Positions 1 to 7,257 of a stretch of 25,086 nt of DNA are shown in pieces (position 1 is the first letter of the stretch; the number at the start of each line of letters is the position of its first letter). Position numbers and translations under genes: made by a program. The notes under the pieces are model-generated. The model saw nothing but the letters and a program-made list of their open reading frames with translations, did no database searches and was not told where the DNA came from. The stretch is from assembly GCA_044344975.1 (NCBI GenBank), contig JBIJBY010000008.1:1-25086 (forward strand), in the 5' to 3' direction. This DNA is from IMCC26077 sp044344975 (GTDB lineage: Bacteria > Actinomycetota > Actinomycetes > Nanopelagicales > Nanopelagicaceae).

Positions 1-123
1 AGCGAAGTTCTCCAAGCTTTCGATGATTTCCAAAAAGGAAAGTTAGGGCGAATTCCTACCATCAAACGGCCAAGCGATATCCATAAGATCCATGGCACGC
101 CAGAGGAGTTGCAAGAGTCTTGA
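1..123 (+). CDS. Pirin-like protein, C-terminal fragment (5' end outside window)
   Basis: The first 40 codons of frame 1 are open and end at TGA (121-123). The peptide contains E-V-L-Q-A-F-D-D-F-Q-K-G-K-L-G-R-I-P. This resembles the C-terminal end of pirin-family cupins, where an 'EEI.QAF.D...G..G.IP' helix follows the second cupin barrel. Pirins are small metal-binding bicupin proteins with varied roles (quercetinase-like activity, redox or metabolic regulation), so no specific function can be given. Only the tail is present, so the assignment rests on one short motif. The stop codon sits inside a perfect inverted repeat (113-130) that may end its transcript. Confidence 0.6.
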   Translation, partial: SEVLQAFDDFQKGKLGRIPTIKRPSDIHKIHGTPEELQES

Positions 124-137
124 GACTCTTAAGTCTC
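113..137. terminator. Overlapping inverted repeats between the convergent pirin-like and pntB genes
   Basis: AAGAGTCT (113-120) and AGACTCTT (123-130) form a perfect 8-bp inverted repeat across the pirin-like stop codon. GAGACT (122-127) and AGTCTC (132-137) form a second, mutually exclusive hairpin with loop CTTA. The region separates two convergent genes, so a bidirectional transcript end is plausible. There is no good T-tract on either side, so this is not a textbook intrinsic terminator. Confidence 0.4.
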
Positions 138-161
138 TAAAGAATCTTGAGCAGCGAATGG

Positions 162-1562
162 TTAAAGCGCTTTTAGCGCGCTAACAACTTTTGTTAATGA
201 AGCTTTTGCATCACCAAAGAGCAACGTTGTCTTTGGATCATAGAGAAGTTCATTTTCAATACCGGCAAAACCTGGTCGCATCGAACGCTTGAGGAAGATG
301 ATATTTCCCGACTGTTGTACATCAAGAATTGGCATGCCATAGATCGGGCAACCCGGCGTAGTTTTTGCCGCAGGATTAACAACATCGTTCGCGCCGATAA
401 CGATTGAAACATCGGTCTGTGGGAAGGTCGGATTAATTTCATCCATTTCCACGAGTTGCTCATAAGGAACATTTGCTTCAGCAAGAAGTACATTCATATG
501 TCCTGGCATACGACCTGCAACAGGGTGAATTCCATAGGCAACATCGATCCCTTTAGCGGTCATGAGGTCGGCGAGCTCTCGAACTGTGTGTTGCGCCTGC
601 GCTACTGCAAGCCCGAAACCAGGAACGATAACCACTCGTCGTGCGTAGTTGAGCAGAATCGCAACATCTTCAGCAGAACCAGATTTAACAGGACGTGCAT
701 CTGCCTCGCCCGCGGCGGTCGCCGTTGCGGTAAAAGCACCAAAGAGCGTGCCAAAGAGCGAACGACCCATCGCCTCGGCCATCAACCTGGTCAAGATAGT
801 TCCCGATGCGCCAACAAGAGTTCCAGCAACGATCAAGAGCGTTGCCTGGAGCACATAACCGCTAGCCGCAACAGTGAGGCCAGTAAAGGCATTAAGAAGA
901 GAGATAACAATTGGCACATCTGCGCCACCGACAGGAAGAACAAAAAGAATGCCAAAGAGAGCAGAGAGAGCCATTAACACCAAGACCGAAGTGGTATCCG
1001 CAGCGGAGTAAACCCACGCACTGCAGGCGAAAATCGCTACTAAGTTTCCGGCAATGATGAAGCGACCACCAGGGAAAATCACTGGACGAGTGGTCATTAA
1101 CTCTTGCAATTTGAGGAAGGTTACTACCGAACCAGTGAAGGATGTCGTTCCAACGAATACTGTAAATACCGTCGCAATGAGAACCGCTGCGCTGATTGGT
1201 TCACCGCTCTTGACAGCTTCTTCACCTAATTTCAAATACTCAACGATTGCAACGAGAGCAGCAGCGCCGCCACCAACACCATTAAATAGGGCAACGAGTT
1301 GTGGCATCTGAGTCAGTTGCACTCTCCGTGCAGCGGGAACTCCGATGATGAGTCCTACCAGAATGGCAAGAAGGATCAGCGGGAGATTCTTTAGTGGAAG
1401 TTGATCTCCGTAAAAGAAGACCACAAGGGTGGCAATAGTTGCGCCAGCAGCGCCAATTAAATTACCTCGCCGAGCAGTCTTGGGATGCGAGAGTCCTTTG
1501 AGGGCGAGAATGAAGCAAACGGCGGCGACTAGCCCAATGAGGTCATAGAGATCACGACTCAT
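162..1562 (-). CDS. pntB: NAD(P) transhydrogenase, beta subunit
   Basis: Membrane subunit of the proton-translocating transhydrogenase, which uses the proton gradient to drive NADH + NADP+ to NAD+ + NADPH. It is 466 aa, close to the E. coli length. The N-terminal part (about residues 1-265) is a series of hydrophobic helices forming membrane domain II. The C-terminal 180 residues are the NADP(H)-binding domain III. Visible signatures are V-P-G-F-G-L-A-V-A-Q-A-Q, G-I-H-P-V-A-G-R-M-P-G-H-M-N-V-L-L-A-E-A, M-D-E-I-N, I-G-A-N-D-V-V-N-P-A and F-G-D-A-K-A-S, all near-identical to well-studied PntB. The start ATG (1560-1562) follows pntAb by 2 nt, with a GAGGT ribosome-binding site inside the end of pntAb. 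It is the last gene of the argF-pntAa-pntAb-pntB run. Confidence 0.97.
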   Translation of the reverse strand: MSRDLYDLIGLVAAVCFILALKGLSHPKTARRGNLIGAAGATIATLVVFFYGDQLPLKNLPLILLAILVGLIIGVPAARRVQLTQMPQLVALFNGVGGGAAALVAIVEYLKLGEEAVKSGEPISAAVLIATVFTVFVGTTSFTGSVVTFLKLQELMTTRPVIFPGGRFIIAGNLVAIFACSAWVYSAADTTSVLVLMALSALFGILFVLPVGGADVPIVISLLNAFTGLTVAASGYVLQATLLIVAGTLVGASGTILTRLMAEAMGRSLFGTLFGAFTATATAAGEADARPVKSGSAEDVAILLNYARRVVIVPGFGLAVAQAQHTVRELADLMTAKGIDVAYGIHPVAGRMPGHMNVLLAEANVPYEQLVEMDEINPTFPQTDVSIVIGANDVVNPAAKTTPGCPIYGMPILDVQQSGNIIFLKRSMRPGFAGIENELLYDPKTTLLFGDAKASLTKVVSALKAL

Positions 1563-1564
1563 GG

Positions 1565-1891
1565 CTACCTCACCTCATCGCTTTTAGGCGCAGGTGATTT
1601 TTTTGGCTTAAACATTTCGAGCATGCGATCGGTAACGACAAATCCACCAACCATATTGATAGTGGCTAGGACAATTGCTACTAATGAGAGGCTCAATTGA
1701 AGTGTGTTATCGCTATGTGAAGCAACAATGATTGCTCCAACAAGAATCACGCCATGAATCGCATTTGCACCGCTCATCAGCGGAGTATGTAAGGTAGAAG
1801 AAACTTTAGAGACCACTTCGAAACCAACAAAGACTGCTAAAGTAAAAATGGAGATAAGGGCTATTCCATTACTCATGATTTCGTTTGTCAT
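1565..1891 (-). CDS. pntAb: NAD(P) transhydrogenase alpha subunit part 2 (membrane part)
   Basis: Small membrane protein of 108 aa with about three hydrophobic helices. It corresponds to the C-terminal membrane segment of the fused E. coli PntA. In split-alpha transhydrogenases this piece is a separate gene between pntAa and pntB, exactly as here. A conserved N-A-I-H-G-V-I-L-V-G-A stretch lies in the middle, and the C-terminus is charged (E-M-F-K-P-K-K-S). Its ATG overlaps the pntAa stop by one base (TAATG), indicating translational coupling. It supplies part of the proton channel together with PntB. Confidence 0.93.
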   Translation of the reverse strand: MTNEIMSNGIALISIFTLAVFVGFEVVSKVSSTLHTPLMSGANAIHGVILVGAIIVASHSDNTLQLSLSLVAIVLATINMVGGFVVTDRMLEMFKPKKSPAPKSDEVR

Positions 1892-3060
1892 TAATTCCCT
1901 TTTCCATTTGTGCCATTAGCTAGGGCCGCTTTAGCGCCTTCATGGCGAATTTCTCCTTCATGCGTTACTGCGCTCGCCGCAATGATTTCATCATCAAAAT
2001 CAAGGTGTAACGAGCTCTTGAGAGCACCAGAAGTGTCACTCTCACTCTTCACCATAAGGAGTAACAGATTCATACAATTTTTTGCAAAGAGCTGAGAGGC
2101 GTGAAAGGCAAGTTGGCTCGGCACATCTTTGCCGCCCCAAATACGTACGCCATTTTTCTCAACAATCTCGCCGGGAAGTGCACCCGCAACATTTCCGCCG
2201 CTCTCTGCAGCAAGATCTACGATTACCGAGCCTGCTTTCATCGCCGCGACCATCTCTTCAGTTACTAAGCGAGGAGCAGGGCGACCAGGAACTGCAGCAG
2301 TTGTGATGACAACATCAGCGCTTGCAAGAAATGGCGTGAGTAGTTCACGTTGCTTAGCTGCGCGCTCTTCTGTCATCTCGCGCGCATAGCCACCAGCGCC
2401 TTCGAGAGCCTCTAACTTCAAATCAATAAATGTCGCGCCCATAGATCGAACTTCATCAGCAGAAGCTGGGCGGACATCGTAGGCAGAGACAACTGCTCCG
2501 AGTCGGCGCGCAGTAGCAATTGCTTGTAGCCCTGCAACGCCTGCACCTAGCACAACTACATTCGCTGGCGTAACTGTTCCGGCAGCGGTCATTAACAATG
2601 GAAAGAATCGTGGCGATAGCTCAGCTGCAACCAACGCAGCGCGGTATCCAGCGCAGAGCGCCTGCGAGGTGAGTGCATCCATCGATTGTGCGCGTGAGAT
2701 ACGTGGCACGAGCTCTAATGAGAAGGAAGTTGCGCTTGCTTTCGCTGCCGCACCAATTGCATCAATAGATTGGGTCGGCGAGAGGAAGGAGATAGTAATG
2801 GCGCCCTTTTTCACCGATGCAAATTGCTCTGGAGTAAGCGGATTGACCGAGAGAATCACATCTGCGTTAGCAATTCCAGTCGCTCCGACAATCTCTGCGC
2901 CAACGGAAGCAAATGCGCCATCATCTGCTTGCGCATGAATTCCCGCACCGCTCTCTACTGCGACGCTAAATCCAGCGCGAATATACTTCGACACTACGTC
3001 AGGCACGATGGCTACTCTTAATTCGCCAGGTTTTCCCTCGCGCGGGACAAAGATATGCAT
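1891..3060 (-). CDS. pntAa: NAD(P) transhydrogenase alpha subunit part 1 (soluble NAD(H)-binding part)
   Basis: Soluble domain I, which binds NAD(H) and passes hydride to domain III of PntB. It is 389 aa. The N-terminus M-H-I-F-V-P-R-E is typical of the alanine dehydrogenase/PNT family. R-I-S-R-A-Q-S-M-D-A-L-T-S-Q-A (about 120-134) is the conserved nicotinamide-site segment. The Rossmann motif G-A-G-V-A-G is at 172-177, with the ribose-binding acidic residue D195 in A-Y-D-V-R-P. The C-terminal tail after about residue 360 is poorly conserved. A GGAAGG ribosome-binding site lies about 6 nt upstream of ATG 3058-3060, inside the last codons of argF, so the two genes are probably co-transcribed. 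Confidence 0.95.
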   Translation of the reverse strand: MHIFVPREGKPGELRVAIVPDVVSKYIRAGFSVAVESGAGIHAQADDGAFASVGAEIVGATGIANADVILSVNPLTPEQFASVKKGAITISFLSPTQSIDAIGAAAKASATSFSLELVPRISRAQSMDALTSQALCAGYRAALVAAELSPRFFPLLMTAAGTVTPANVVVLGAGVAGLQAIATARRLGAVVSAYDVRPASADEVRSMGATFIDLKLEALEGAGGYAREMTEERAAKQRELLTPFLASADVVITTAAVPGRPAPRLVTEEMVAAMKAGSVIVDLAAESGGNVAGALPGEIVEKNGVRIWGGKDVPSQLAFHASQLFAKNCMNLLLLMVKSESDTSGALKSSLHLDFDDEIIAASAVTHEGEIRHEGAKAALANGTNGKGN

Positions 3061-3062
3061 GG

Positions 3063-4049
3063 CTACCTTCCTGCGCTGTTGGGGGATGAGGCCACGCCTC
3101 GTAAATCTCTCTTAATTAAATGGTAGAGCACAGCCTGGATAGTTGTCCTTCTGTGATACGCCTGACGCCACACTACTGATTTAGGGCCATCAATAACCTC
3201 TGCCGAAACCTCTTCGCCGCGGTGTGCAGGTAGGCAGTGCATAAATATGGAGTCCGAGGCGGTGAGATCGAGGATCTCTTTCGTGACAGCAAATCCAGAT
3301 AGGTCACGTAACTTCTCTTCACGTACGCTCTCTGCATCCCCCATAGACATCCATACATCGGTATAGAGCACGCTCGCGCCTCGAGCAGACGCTTCGGGGT
3401 CGTTCGATAGCTCGATAGTTCCACCATGTGCGCTAGCAATCTTTTGCGCGCGCTCAACGACTGAGGTTTCAGGCGCCCATTTTCCTGGTGGGGTTGCAAT
3501 GGTCACATGAGCTCCCAAAGTCGCGCCCATCAGCATCCATGCATTCGCCATGTTGTTTCCATCGCCAAGGTAAGTAAATTTTCGCCCACTTATCTTCTTC
3601 CCGAAAACTTCGCGAATAGTCACCCAGTCAGCAAGAAGTTGCGTTGGATGATCTACATCAGTAAGAGCGTTGATGACAGGAATATCTGCCCATGTTGCAA
3701 ACTCTGTGACATCACTTTGTGCGTAAGTTCTAATGATAAACGCTTTTGCAAATCCGCTAACTATCCGTGCAGTATCTGCAATTGTTTCACCACGACCAAT
3801 TTGCAACTCATCACCACGCACGAAGATTGGAGTGCCACCTAGGTGTGCTACTGCAGTTTCCGATGCTAGGCGGGTGCGCGTTGATGCTTTATTCATATAT
3901 ATAACGACGCTCTCACCAGCAAGAAAGTTCGATTCTGATAGCGGCTTCACAGCAAAGCGCGCCGCTGTCTCCAAGAGCAGTTCGAGGTCATCGCGGGAGA
4001 GCGCATCCGAGCTGACCAGGTCTTTCAGGTGCCCGCCAGTTGCTGCCAT
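3063..4049 (-). CDS. argF: Ornithine carbamoyltransferase
   Basis: Joins carbamoyl phosphate to ornithine to give citrulline in arginine synthesis; cytoplasmic. With the start at 4049 it is 328 aa, close to the usual 310-335. The carbamoyl-phosphate loop S-T-R-T-R is at 56-60, D-H-P-T-Q-L-L-A-D at 133-141, the ornithine-specific D-V-W-M-S-M-G at 231-237, and the catalytic-cysteine motif H-C-L-P-A-H-R at 271-277. An upstream TTG (4089-4091) would add 14 residues unlike the family. I prefer ATG 4049 because TACCCT lies 7 nt upstream, suggesting a leaderless transcript. No other arginine gene is nearby; the gene instead leads into pntAa with a 2-nt gap, which is unusual for argF. Confidence 0.95.
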   Translation of the reverse strand: MAATGGHLKDLVSSDALSRDDLELLLETAARFAVKPLSESNFLAGESVVIYMNKASTRTRLASETAVAHLGGTPIFVRGDELQIGRGETIADTARIVSGFAKAFIIRTYAQSDVTEFATWADIPVINALTDVDHPTQLLADWVTIREVFGKKISGRKFTYLGDGNNMANAWMLMGATLGAHVTIATPPGKWAPETSVVERAQKIASAHGGTIELSNDPEASARGASVLYTDVWMSMGDAESVREEKLRDLSGFAVTKEILDLTASDSIFMHCLPAHRGEEVSAEVIDGPKSVVWRQAYHRRTTIQAVLYHLIKRDLRGVASSPNSAGR

Positions 4050-4056
4050 AAGGAGA

Positions 4057-4062
4057 AGGGTA
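4057..4062 (-). promoter_or_regulatory. Predicted -10 element for leaderless argF
   Basis: On the minus strand TACCCT is followed by 7 nt and then the argF ATG. The AGGAG-like string nearby lies on the opposite strand, so it is not a ribosome-binding site for argF. The -35 is weak (TGCAAG, 17 nt upstream). The same hexamer sits 6 nt before the starts of mec and argS. Confidence 0.5.
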
Positions 4063-4135
4063 CGCCTCGAACCTCTAGGCTTGCACCACAAGGGCTAACC
4101 CTTAGCTGCATCAGTTAGGAAAGTTGCAGATTCGG

Positions 4136-4417
4136 ATGAGTTTTTTAGACGAGATTCAGGGGGAGCAGTTCGTGGGGATTCGGGAGCGCCTGGGATCGAT
4201 TATTGATAGTGCGCCAAAAACTAAGCACACCGGAACAGATGACGGTGACCATGAACGATTCTCGCACTACGCAGATAAGGCGAAGATTGTTGAATCGGCG
4301 GTTACCGGTAAACCCATTCGTGCGCTCTGTGGTAAAAAATGGATACCCTCACGAGACCCACAGAACTTTCCAATCTGCCCAACATGCAAAGAGATTCATA
4401 GTCGTTTGAAGCAGTGA
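4136..4417 (+). CDS. DUF3039 family protein, possible zinc-binding small protein
   Basis: Small protein (93 aa from ATG 4136) of a family that is nearly confined to Actinobacteria; function unknown. The recognisable core is H-E-R-F-S-H-Y-A-D-K-A-K-I-V-E-S-A-V-T-G-K-P, then A-L-C-G-K-K-W-I-P-S-R-D-P and F-P-I-C-P-T-C-K-E-I. One cysteine in A-L-C-G plus the C-P-T-C pair, with possible histidine help, suggests a metal site; that is inference. A TTG at 4124 could add four residues. A TTAGGA string lies upstream at 4115-4120, rather far from the ATG. The gene is divergent from argF across about 85 bases. Confidence 0.85.
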   Translation: MSFLDEIQGEQFVGIRERLGSIIDSAPKTKHTGTDDGDHERFSHYADKAKIVESAVTGKPIRALCGKKWIPSRDPQNFPICPTCKEIHSRLKQ

Positions 4418-4421
4418 TACT
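4416..4421 (+). promoter_or_regulatory. Predicted -10 element for the leaderless GH18 gene
   Basis: GATACT overlaps the end of the DUF3039 gene and is followed by exactly 6 nt and then the ATG at 4428. There is no Shine-Dalgarno sequence in the 10-nt gap between the two genes, which supports a leaderless start. Confidence 0.45.
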
Positions 4422-4427
4422 CATATC

Positions 4428-6260
4428 ATGTCTAGCGTGAGAAAAGTGCGAAGGTACCTCGGAGCGCTTCTCATCTTCGTATTGCTCATACCAATGGGAA
4501 TTGAGGCGCACGCCGCCAATCCCGCACCTACCGTTGTCAGCCCCACAAATCCCACGCCAGCAGTAACCAACTCAGCCACGGCAATTTCATCTGGAAATAA
4601 GCCAGCGCGAAAGATTTATACCGGTTGGATTCCTTATTACAGCGTGCGCAGTGGAGTCGCTCGAGTGATCGCGTATAAGGAGATGATTGGCGAGGTTTCA
4701 CCATTCTGGTATTCACTCACAAGCTCGAAAACAATAAAGAATCAATTTACTTCGGCTAATCCATCGCTAAAAATGGCAGAACAAGTGCAGCTACTGCGAT
4801 CTCAAGGAATCAAAATTCTTCCTGCGATTACCGATGGAACAAAGAAATTAGTTCTCTATGGCTATCTCGCAAAAGAAAGTACGCGCAAAGAAGTAGTCTC
4901 CACGATCACCAAGTTAGTAGTAACGAATAACTTTGATGGCATCGATCTTGATCTTGAAGGATTTGCCTTCGTTGATGGTTCATCTTCTTGGAACAAAACC
5001 AAGCCAGTGTGGACACTTTTTGTCTCTGAATTATCTGCAAGCCTGCGCGCGAACGACAAATTGTTATCTGTAACAACACCTGTGCTCTTTGACCCCAAAG
5101 GTAGCCGCAGAGGCTCTTATTTTGTTTACGACTGGCCCGGAATTGCACCGTACATTGATCGACTTCGGATTATGTCGTACGACTTTTCAGTCGGTAAACC
5201 AGGGCCAATCGGTCCACTTGACTGGACTGAAGCAGCTATCAAATACGCAGTTTCAGTAATGCCTGCATCAAAAGTTTGGGTCGGCATTCCGGGGTATGGC
5301 AGAGACTGGGTTACCAAGATCGATGGAACTTGCCCGAAGAATGTCGCCTCGTTGATTAAACCCGGTGCAAGAGCAGCAGTTTTCGATGCGGCGAAAGGAG
5401 CAGCTTTAGCGCTTTCATATGGGACGACTCCGGTATACGACGCCGCGCGCGGAGAGGCTTCGTTCAAATATCAAAAAACGTATAACGGTGTGAATGCCGC
5501 AGGTGAGCCTGTTTCATGTACAGCCTCTCGCACAGCTTGGTTTCAGGATAAGCGTGCCTATCTAGCACGAGCCGAATTTGTGACCAAATATCGAATAGGT
5601 GGACTCGTTCAGTGGACTTTGAGTCAGGCGAGTACCGATGCAATCAATGGGATTTTGGAATTTGCTCGGACCATCGGACCTGATGTGGTGGTGGCAACTC
5701 TGAAAGAGAGTGAGCTGGCAACAGATTATGGCGCTACTCAAAGGATTACCGCTCTGTTCTCCTTAAAAGATAAGAGTCCAATAGAAAATCTTGATGTCAT
5801 TTTCCAGTTCAGAAGAAAAAACGATGAGGCGTGGAGCGATCTCTCAACTACTAAAACCTTAAAAGATGGTTCGGCAGAGATTGATTTAGTTGTTGGCGGG
5901 GCGTTAACTTTCCGTGCAATCACTACTGAGAGCTGGGAACGAATGGCCAGCGAAAGTGAGGTTGGCAGTATAAAAGTTACTCGTTCCTTAACAGTTCAGG
6001 CGCCGACATATTCAAGAGTGGGTCAGCCGTTGGAAATTCTTGCTCAAGTTGCACCACGCGAAGGTGTCGTGACGCTACAGGTCAAAGCAGGTTCTGGTTG
6101 GCGAAATTTAGATACAGGTTCGGTTTCTGAGCTAAACGGGGGCCATCTATTTCTTATCTACCCGAAAGATCGTGGATTCATGACGTTTCGGGTTACCGTT
6201 GCAGCGAGCGAAAAATACAATGGTTCTCAAGGGGAGCCATTTGCAGTACTTATCCGGTAA
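4428..6260 (+). CDS. Secreted glycoside hydrolase family 18-type protein with C-terminal beta domains
   Basis: 610-aa exported protein. An N-terminal signal peptide has basic residues V-R-K-V-R-R, a hydrophobic core to about residue 24, and probable cleavage after A-H-A (about 29). A Pro/Thr/Ser-rich linker follows to about residue 60. A GH18 TIM-barrel spans about 62-415. It starts Y-T-G-W-I-P-Y-Y and carries the catalytic D-G-I-D-L-D-L-E (170-177, acid E177), then M-S-Y-D-F (249-253), G-I-P-G-Y-G-R (286-292) and G-G-L-V-Q-W-T (391-397). The remaining 190 residues look like two beta-sandwich (Ig-like) domains. GH18 members cleave chitin or peptidoglycan-type glycans; the closest style is the YaaH/YdhD class that acts on cell-wall GlcNAc bonds. 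The substrate here is unknown. The protein could be a wall-remodelling enzyme or a scavenger of polymer. Confidence 0.88.
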   Translation: MSSVRKVRRYLGALLIFVLLIPMGIEAHAANPAPTVVSPTNPTPAVTNSATAISSGNKPARKIYTGWIPYYSVRSGVARVIAYKEMIGEVSPFWYSLTSSKTIKNQFTSANPSLKMAEQVQLLRSQGIKILPAITDGTKKLVLYGYLAKESTRKEVVSTITKLVVTNNFDGIDLDLEGFAFVDGSSSWNKTKPVWTLFVSELSASLRANDKLLSVTTPVLFDPKGSRRGSYFVYDWPGIAPYIDRLRIMSYDFSVGKPGPIGPLDWTEAAIKYAVSVMPASKVWVGIPGYGRDWVTKIDGTCPKNVASLIKPGARAAVFDAAKGAALALSYGTTPVYDAARGEASFKYQKTYNGVNAAGEPVSCTASRTAWFQDKRAYLARAEFVTKYRIGGLVQWTLSQASTDAINGILEFARTIGPDVVVATLKESELATDYGATQRITALFSLKDKSPIENLDVIFQFRRKNDEAWSDLSTTKTLKDGSAEIDLVVGGALTFRAITTESWERMASESEVGSIKVTRSLTVQAPTYSRVGQPLEILAQVAPREGVVTLQVKAGSGWRNLDTGSVSELNGGHLFLIYPKDRGFMTFRVTVAASEKYNGSQGEPFAVLIR

Positions 6261-6263
6261 GGG

Positions 6264-6270
6264 TAGGAGG
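6264..6270 (+). promoter_or_regulatory. Shine-Dalgarno sequence of clpS
   Basis: TAGGAGG is a near-perfect ribosome-binding site. It lies 10 nt before ATG 6281 and 4 nt before GTG 6275; the ATG spacing is more usual. Confidence 0.6.
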
Positions 6271-6280
6271 CGTAGTGAAA

Positions 6281-6577
6281 ATGAATTCAACTACTGAAGT
6301 CACACCCTCTGATTCAGTTGAGGAGTTTCTTCGAACGCTCCATGACAAAGTTTGGGTCACAATTGTTTGGGATGATCCAATCAATCTCATGTCCTATGTC
6401 ACTCATGTTTTCATGACTGTCTTCGGATACTCTCGAAATAAGGCGCACGAATTGATGCTCCAAGTGCACAGTGATGGGAAAGCGGTTGTGAGTTCTGGAA
6501 CGCGCGAGGAGATGGAGCACGATGTAGCAATGCTCCACGAATATGGTTTATGGGCTACCTTGCAAAAGAGCGAATGA
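6281..6577 (+). CDS. clpS: ATP-dependent Clp protease adaptor ClpS
   Basis: Adaptor that binds N-degron substrates and delivers them to ClpA/ClpC-ClpP. From ATG 6281 it is 98 aa, typical for the family. The core V-W-V-T-I-V-W-D-D-P-I-N-L-M-S-Y-V matches the actinobacterial form, in which the N-D-D of proteobacterial ClpS is W-D-D. It is followed by F-G-Y-S-R-N-K-A, the V-H-S-D-G-K-A-V-V loop and G-T-R-E-E-M-E. An in-frame GTG at 6275 would add two residues. The next gene encodes a DUF2017 protein 13 nt later, the same pair as in mycobacteria (Rv1331-Rv1332). Confidence 0.95.
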   Translation: MNSTTEVTPSDSVEEFLRTLHDKVWVTIVWDDPINLMSYVTHVFMTVFGYSRNKAHELMLQVHSDGKAVVSSGTREEMEHDVAMLHEYGLWATLQKSE

Positions 6578-6590
6578 GATAGGTGCGGGG

Positions 6591-7187
6591 ATGAGTGGAT
6601 TTTCACGTAAGCGCAACGGCGAAATACTCGCGACCTTTTCCCACTACGAAGGTGCGATCCTTAAGAGTCTTACTGAGCAGATTCTTGAATTATTGGGAGA
6701 GGGAGATGCGCCTGCAGATCCACTTCTGGCAGTTGTCGGCATCTCAAGTAATGATTCACTTCCTGAAGATCCCGTGCTTGCCCGCCTCCTTCCTGATGCA
6801 TATGAGGAAGAGCCAGATGCTGCCGAATTTAGGCGGTACACCGAACATAGTGCACGTGAGAAAAAGCGGTCACATGCACATGCAATCCGCGACATCTTGA
6901 TGACAAATCTTGGAGATCATGCCCTTGATCTCACAGCTCCTGGATTGAATAAGCGAGAAGAGCTCCACTTCATTCTCTCTGAAGAGAAAGCTCAGATGTG
7001 GTTGATGGGCTTGAATGATATGCGGCTAGCACTTGGGACTCGATTAAACGTGACCTCTGATGCACAAGAGCGATTTGCAGCGATGAGCGAGGAGAATCCC
7101 GATAAAGGAATTTATAACTTATTTGCATGGTTGGGTTGGCAACAGGAAATTCTCTTAGATGTTTTAAGTGGGGAAATTGCAGGCTAA
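6591..7187 (+). CDS. DUF2017 family protein
   Basis: 198-aa soluble protein of an actinobacterial family of unknown function, regularly found just after clpS. Visible features are an N-terminal F-S-R-K-R-N-G-E-I-L-A-T-F motif, then Y-E-G-A-I-L-K-S-L-T-E-Q-I-L-E-L-L. An acidic proline-rich segment with D-P-V-L-A-R-L-L-P-D-A-Y follows, then an L-H-F-I-L-S-E-E-K-A-Q-M-W-L-M-G-L-N-D-M-R-L-A-L-G-T-R-L region and a C-terminal Y-N-L-F-A-W-L-G-W-Q-Q-E. No catalytic motif is evident. ATG 6591 is preferred over an upstream TTG (6543) that would overlap clpS. Its place beside clpS suggests a link to Clp proteolysis, but that is only context. Confidence 0.87.
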   Translation: MSGFSRKRNGEILATFSHYEGAILKSLTEQILELLGEGDAPADPLLAVVGISSNDSLPEDPVLARLLPDAYEEEPDAAEFRRYTEHSAREKKRSHAHAIRDILMTNLGDHALDLTAPGLNKREELHFILSEEKAQMWLMGLNDMRLALGTRLNVTSDAQERFAAMSEENPDKGIYNLFAWLGWQQEILLDVLSGEIAG

Positions 7188-7191
7188 ATAA

Positions 7192-7225
7192 AAAAGAACC
7201 GGACAGGTTTCCCTGCCCGGTTCTT
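7192..7225 (-). terminator. Intrinsic terminator of the actinorhodopsin gene
   Basis: On the minus strand AAGAACCGGGCAGG, loop GAAA and CCTGTCCGGTTCTT form a 14-bp stem with one mismatch, followed by a T-rich run (TTTTTTATTT when stem and tail are read together). It is a strong terminator for the leftward gene. The plus-strand DUF2017 transcript would also meet the stem but lacks a clean T-tract. Confidence 0.88.
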
Positions 7226-7241
7226 ACTAGTCTGAACTAGT
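7226..7241. repeat. ACTAGT-CTGA-ACTAGT inverted repeat
   Basis: Two copies of the self-palindromic ACTAGT are separated by CTGA, lying between the rhodopsin stop codon and its terminator. The unit can form a 6-bp hairpin in either strand. It may stabilise the 3' end of the rhodopsin mRNA or be a chance remnant. Confidence 0.5.
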
Positions 7242-7257
7242 TATCAATAGGAAGTTT

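Noticed and set aside
456..977. Long open frame antisense to pntB (173 codons)
   Set aside because: It has no recognisable domain and lies opposite a strongly conserved gene; it is a shadow frame.
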